From positions 1-64,000 of the forward strand of contig JAVYTR010000002.1 of assembly GCA_038728585.1 (NCBI GenBank): a DNA stretch of 64,000 nucleotides, read 5' to 3'. A program made the position numbers and the translations under genes. This document shows, one piece after another, positions 62,210 to 64,000 of the stretch. Position 1 is the stretch's first letter. Every line of letters starts with the position of its first letter. Source of the DNA: Conexivisphaerales archaeon. Its GTDB lineage: Archaea; Thermoproteota; Nitrososphaeria; Conexivisphaerales; DTJL01. Under the pieces are notes generated by a model that had not been told where the DNA came from, did not search any database, and was given only the letters and a program-made list of their open reading frames with translations.

Positions 62210-63837
62210 GACCTGTAGATCTCAATCACCCTTTCGATTCTATCCGCATCCCGAGCGCTTTTGTCCCACCTTACTCTCTTTATCCTTGGAAACCTAAGTG
62301 CGTATCCGCTTGAATGCCTTGAACTCTTTTGTATAGAGTCGAAAGCGACCTCGAGCACAACCTGAGGTCTGACTATTAGACCATTCCAGACATTCCTCTC
62401 CGCTATACTCTGAAGCAGTTTGGTCATGTCGATTATCTCCTGATCAGTTAGACCGCTGTAAGCTTTTCCTATAGGCTTCAAAACATCTCCATCCCAAACA
62501 GCGAAGGTGAGGTCAGAGAGGAGGCCAGCTCTCTTTCCGTTGCCGTACTCAGCCTTAACGACGACAACGTCGAGTGTGTCCAGCTCCTCCTTCATCTTCA
62601 CCCATGCCCCTCCCCTCCTCCCTGGGGTGTATTGAGAGTCGGGGTCCTTCAGCACAAGTCCCTCATAACCAAGCTCTCTGCTTCTCCTGAATAGAGAAGC
62701 TATATCTTCCCCCGAGTTAACACTAAATGTCTCTGCCTTCCTTATCGGTGGTTTGAAGTCTATCTTTTCTAAAATTCCCTTCCTCTTCATGAGAGGCGAT
62801 GTTAGCAGCTCAGCATCATCATATTTGAGCAGGTCGAAGACGAAATAGGCTATCGGTATCTCTCTCAATATTGCTTCATCCAGATTCTTCCTGTGAAGCC
62901 TTTTCTGCAGCTGGGTAAAAGGTACAGGCCTATCGTCTTTCCAGGCAACGGCTTCGCCGTCGAATATGCAACCTTTGAACCCACCTGATGAGAGAGATTC
63001 TGCTATCTCGGGCATAGTTAGGGTTACATCCTCCATTCTCCTTGAAAACAGCCTTACTTCCTTTCCATCCACGTGGGCTTGGAGCCTTATCCCATCATAC
63101 TTGTATTCTGCATAGACAGGCTTGCGGAAGTGCTCCCATGCTTCGTCTTCATCGGCTACAGGAAGTGCAAGCATGAAGCTTACTGGCCTCATCAGGAGAG
63201 GCTCAGGCATCTTCTTCTCTCCTGAAGCTGCTCTTTTTGCAACCTCTCCTATGTCCCCTATGACCAGATACCACTGCCTTACATCGTTGACATCGAACGC
63301 TTTAGCGACTGCATCAAGGACTATCCCTTCAGTTGCGCCTATCCTGAGTTCATTTGTCAGTATCCTGACCAGGTATTTTGCCTCCAAAGGCTCTGCTCTA
63401 AGCAGAAGACCTTTCAGTATCTTTTTCTTCATCTCGGAGCTGCCCTTACCCCTGGCAATCGCCATTTCGTCCATCGCCTTCTGAACTTCATCAATCTTGA
63501 GTTTCTCTGAGTAGAGTGAAGATGCCCTCTGCTTCTTCTCGAGGAGTTCTTTCATCACTTCGCCCATGTCGCCATACCTGAGATACATGCTGCTGACCTC
63601 TTCGGGAGTTACTCTGATTATTTCAGTTAGAGAATCCCAGATTACAGAAAAACCTACACCGACATCTCCAGCTTCGCTCTCTTTGCCAAGTATGAACCTG
63701 CAGACTGAAGCTAGGTCATCGCTATTCAGAGATGAAAAGTATTCTGCTAGGATTCTCACCTTTTCGTTCTTGCTGCTGGTTCGGGAAACCTGTTCGAGCT
63801 TCTCCGCAAGCTCTGAAAAGGAACCATCCTGGCTCAA
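62191..63837 (-). CDS. lig: ATP-dependent DNA ligase
   Basis: The protein is 548 aa, the archaeal LigB/Lig I size. The adenylated lysine is Lys246 in VYAEYKYDGIRLQAH. Other motifs are RRMEDVTLTMPE, FDGEAVAW, GYEGLVLKDPDSQ and GRRGGAWVKMK. It seals nicks in replication and repair. The start is a TTG that overlaps the stop of the upstream acetyltransferase gene. Confidence 0.96.
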   Translation of the reverse strand: MSQDGSFSELAEKLEQVSRTSSKNEKVRILAEYFSSLNSDDLASVCRFILGKESEAGDVGVGFSVIWDSLTEIIRVTPEEVSSMYLRYGDMGEVMKELLEKKQRASSLYSEKLKIDEVQKAMDEMAIARGKGSSEMKKKILKGLLLRAEPLEAKYLVRILTNELRIGATEGIVLDAVAKAFDVNDVRQWYLVIGDIGEVAKRAASGEKKMPEPLLMRPVSFMLALPVADEDEAWEHFRKPVYAEYKYDGIRLQAHVDGKEVRLFSRRMEDVTLTMPEIAESLSSGGFKGCIFDGEAVAWKDDRPVPFTQLQKRLHRKNLDEAILREIPIAYFVFDLLKYDDAELLTSPLMKRKGILEKIDFKPPIRKAETFSVNSGEDIASLFRRSRELGYEGLVLKDPDSQYTPGRRGGAWVKMKEELDTLDVVVVKAEYGNGKRAGLLSDLTFAVWDGDVLKPIGKAYSGLTDQEIIDMTKLLQSIAERNVWNGLIVRPQVVLEVAFDSIQKSSRHSSGYALRFPRIKRVRWDKSARDADRIERVIEIYRSQISTR

Positions 63838-64000
63838 TTCAGCGGCCTTGCCATCAGGTAAGCATCTTCTCCATCTCTGTAATACCTGTAAAGCTTCTGC
63901 TTGATTGAGAAGCCCAGGCTCTCGTATAGCCTTATTGCGATCGAATTTGTCACCCTGACTTCAAGGTACATCTCCCTGCATCCCTTCTCCTTCGCAGCCC
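63834..64000 (-). CDS. RimI-like N-acetyltransferase (3' end only)
   Basis: The last 54 residues are inside the window. They contain EMYLEVRVTNSIAIRLYESL and GFSIKQKLYRYYRDGEDAYL, the C-terminal half of a GNAT fold as in RimI/Ard1. The stop TGA overlaps the ligase TTG (TTGA). The N-terminal part lies beyond the window edge. Confidence 0.85.
   Translation of the reverse strand, partial: AAKEKGCREMYLEVRVTNSIAIRLYESLGFSIKQKLYRYYRDGEDAYLMARPLN

Noticed and set aside
1-64000. CRISPR arrays, tRNA or rRNA genes
   Set aside because: No regularly spaced repeats and no cloverleaf or rRNA-like sequence was found by reading. A covariance-model search would be needed to exclude unusual or split tRNAs.

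Overview
The window is archaeal. It carries two large archaeal information-processing clusters (L7Ae-S28e-L24e-Ndk-aIF5B, and S6e-aIF2gamma-PIN-RpoE'-Spt4-dephospho-CoA kinase-S24e-S27ae). It also has a Bat-type HTH regulator, F420-type (LLM) oxidoreductases, a FlaK/PibD-type prepilin peptidase, an archaeal ATP-dependent DNA ligase, TATA-like promoters and many TTG starts preceded by GGTGA-type ribosome binding sites. The gene set looks heterotrophic, with sugar or polyol and branched-chain-type ABC importers, CoA transferase, ALDH and MFS/APC transporters. My best guess is a TACK-lineage, Thaumarchaeota-related organotroph. That placement is inference; the domain Archaea is secure.

Layout. 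1-0.33 kb: the degenerate 3' end of an IS200/IS605 tnpB with a hairpin-rich segment. 0.4-13.3 kb: a uptake and catabolic island, with a phosphodiesterase, an ABC importer lacking its ATPase, an FAD glycerol-3-phosphate-dehydrogenase-like enzyme, an FGGY kinase, an AGPS-like FAD enzyme, SCP2, Fe-ADH, ALDH and a methyltransferase. 13.3-20.2 kb: an LLM oxidoreductase, then a nitric-oxide/nitrosative-stress island with two NnrS-like proteins (one fused to a C-terminal soluble domain), a hemerythrin, a MIP18/DUF59 protein, a DUF2249-cupin protein and a Bat-type regulator with a CxxCx7C motif. Two copies of one inverted repeat lie exactly 37 bp upstream of the hemerythrin and DUF2249-cupin starts. 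20.3-29.7 kb: a secreted glycosidase, a MaoC hydratase, a CaiB CoA transferase, LivKHMGF and an OFA-type MFS.

30-42.5 kb: a mixed region with MFS, metallophosphoesterase, APC permease, cyclase, ThrB-ThrC, a sugar-nucleotide epimerase, a YhfC-like membrane protein, small orphan genes, and a signal-peptide/Ig-like/TM/Q-P-rich/globular protein. 43.7-53.3 kb: the translation and transcription clusters, interrupted by an LLM oxidoreductase and an EamA transporter. 53.3-55.6 kb: an unusual convergent two-gene operon of a zincin metallopeptidase and a nucleotidyltransferase-kinase fusion, at the place next to S27ae where many archaea keep Kae1/Bud32. 55.7-64 kb: carbamate kinase, an Lrp regulator with a palindromic operator, a methyltransferase, a secreted protein, PdxS-PdxT, a prepilin peptidase, a tiny Pro-Leu-repeat membrane protein, DNA ligase and the 3' end of a RimI-like acetyltransferase.

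The two strongest candidates for undescribed biology are the NO-island regulon (regulator, shared operator at fixed spacing, and the fused NnrS) and the zincin/NTase-kinase operon. I saw no rRNA, tRNA or CRISPR array. All homology calls come from reading motifs, not from a search.
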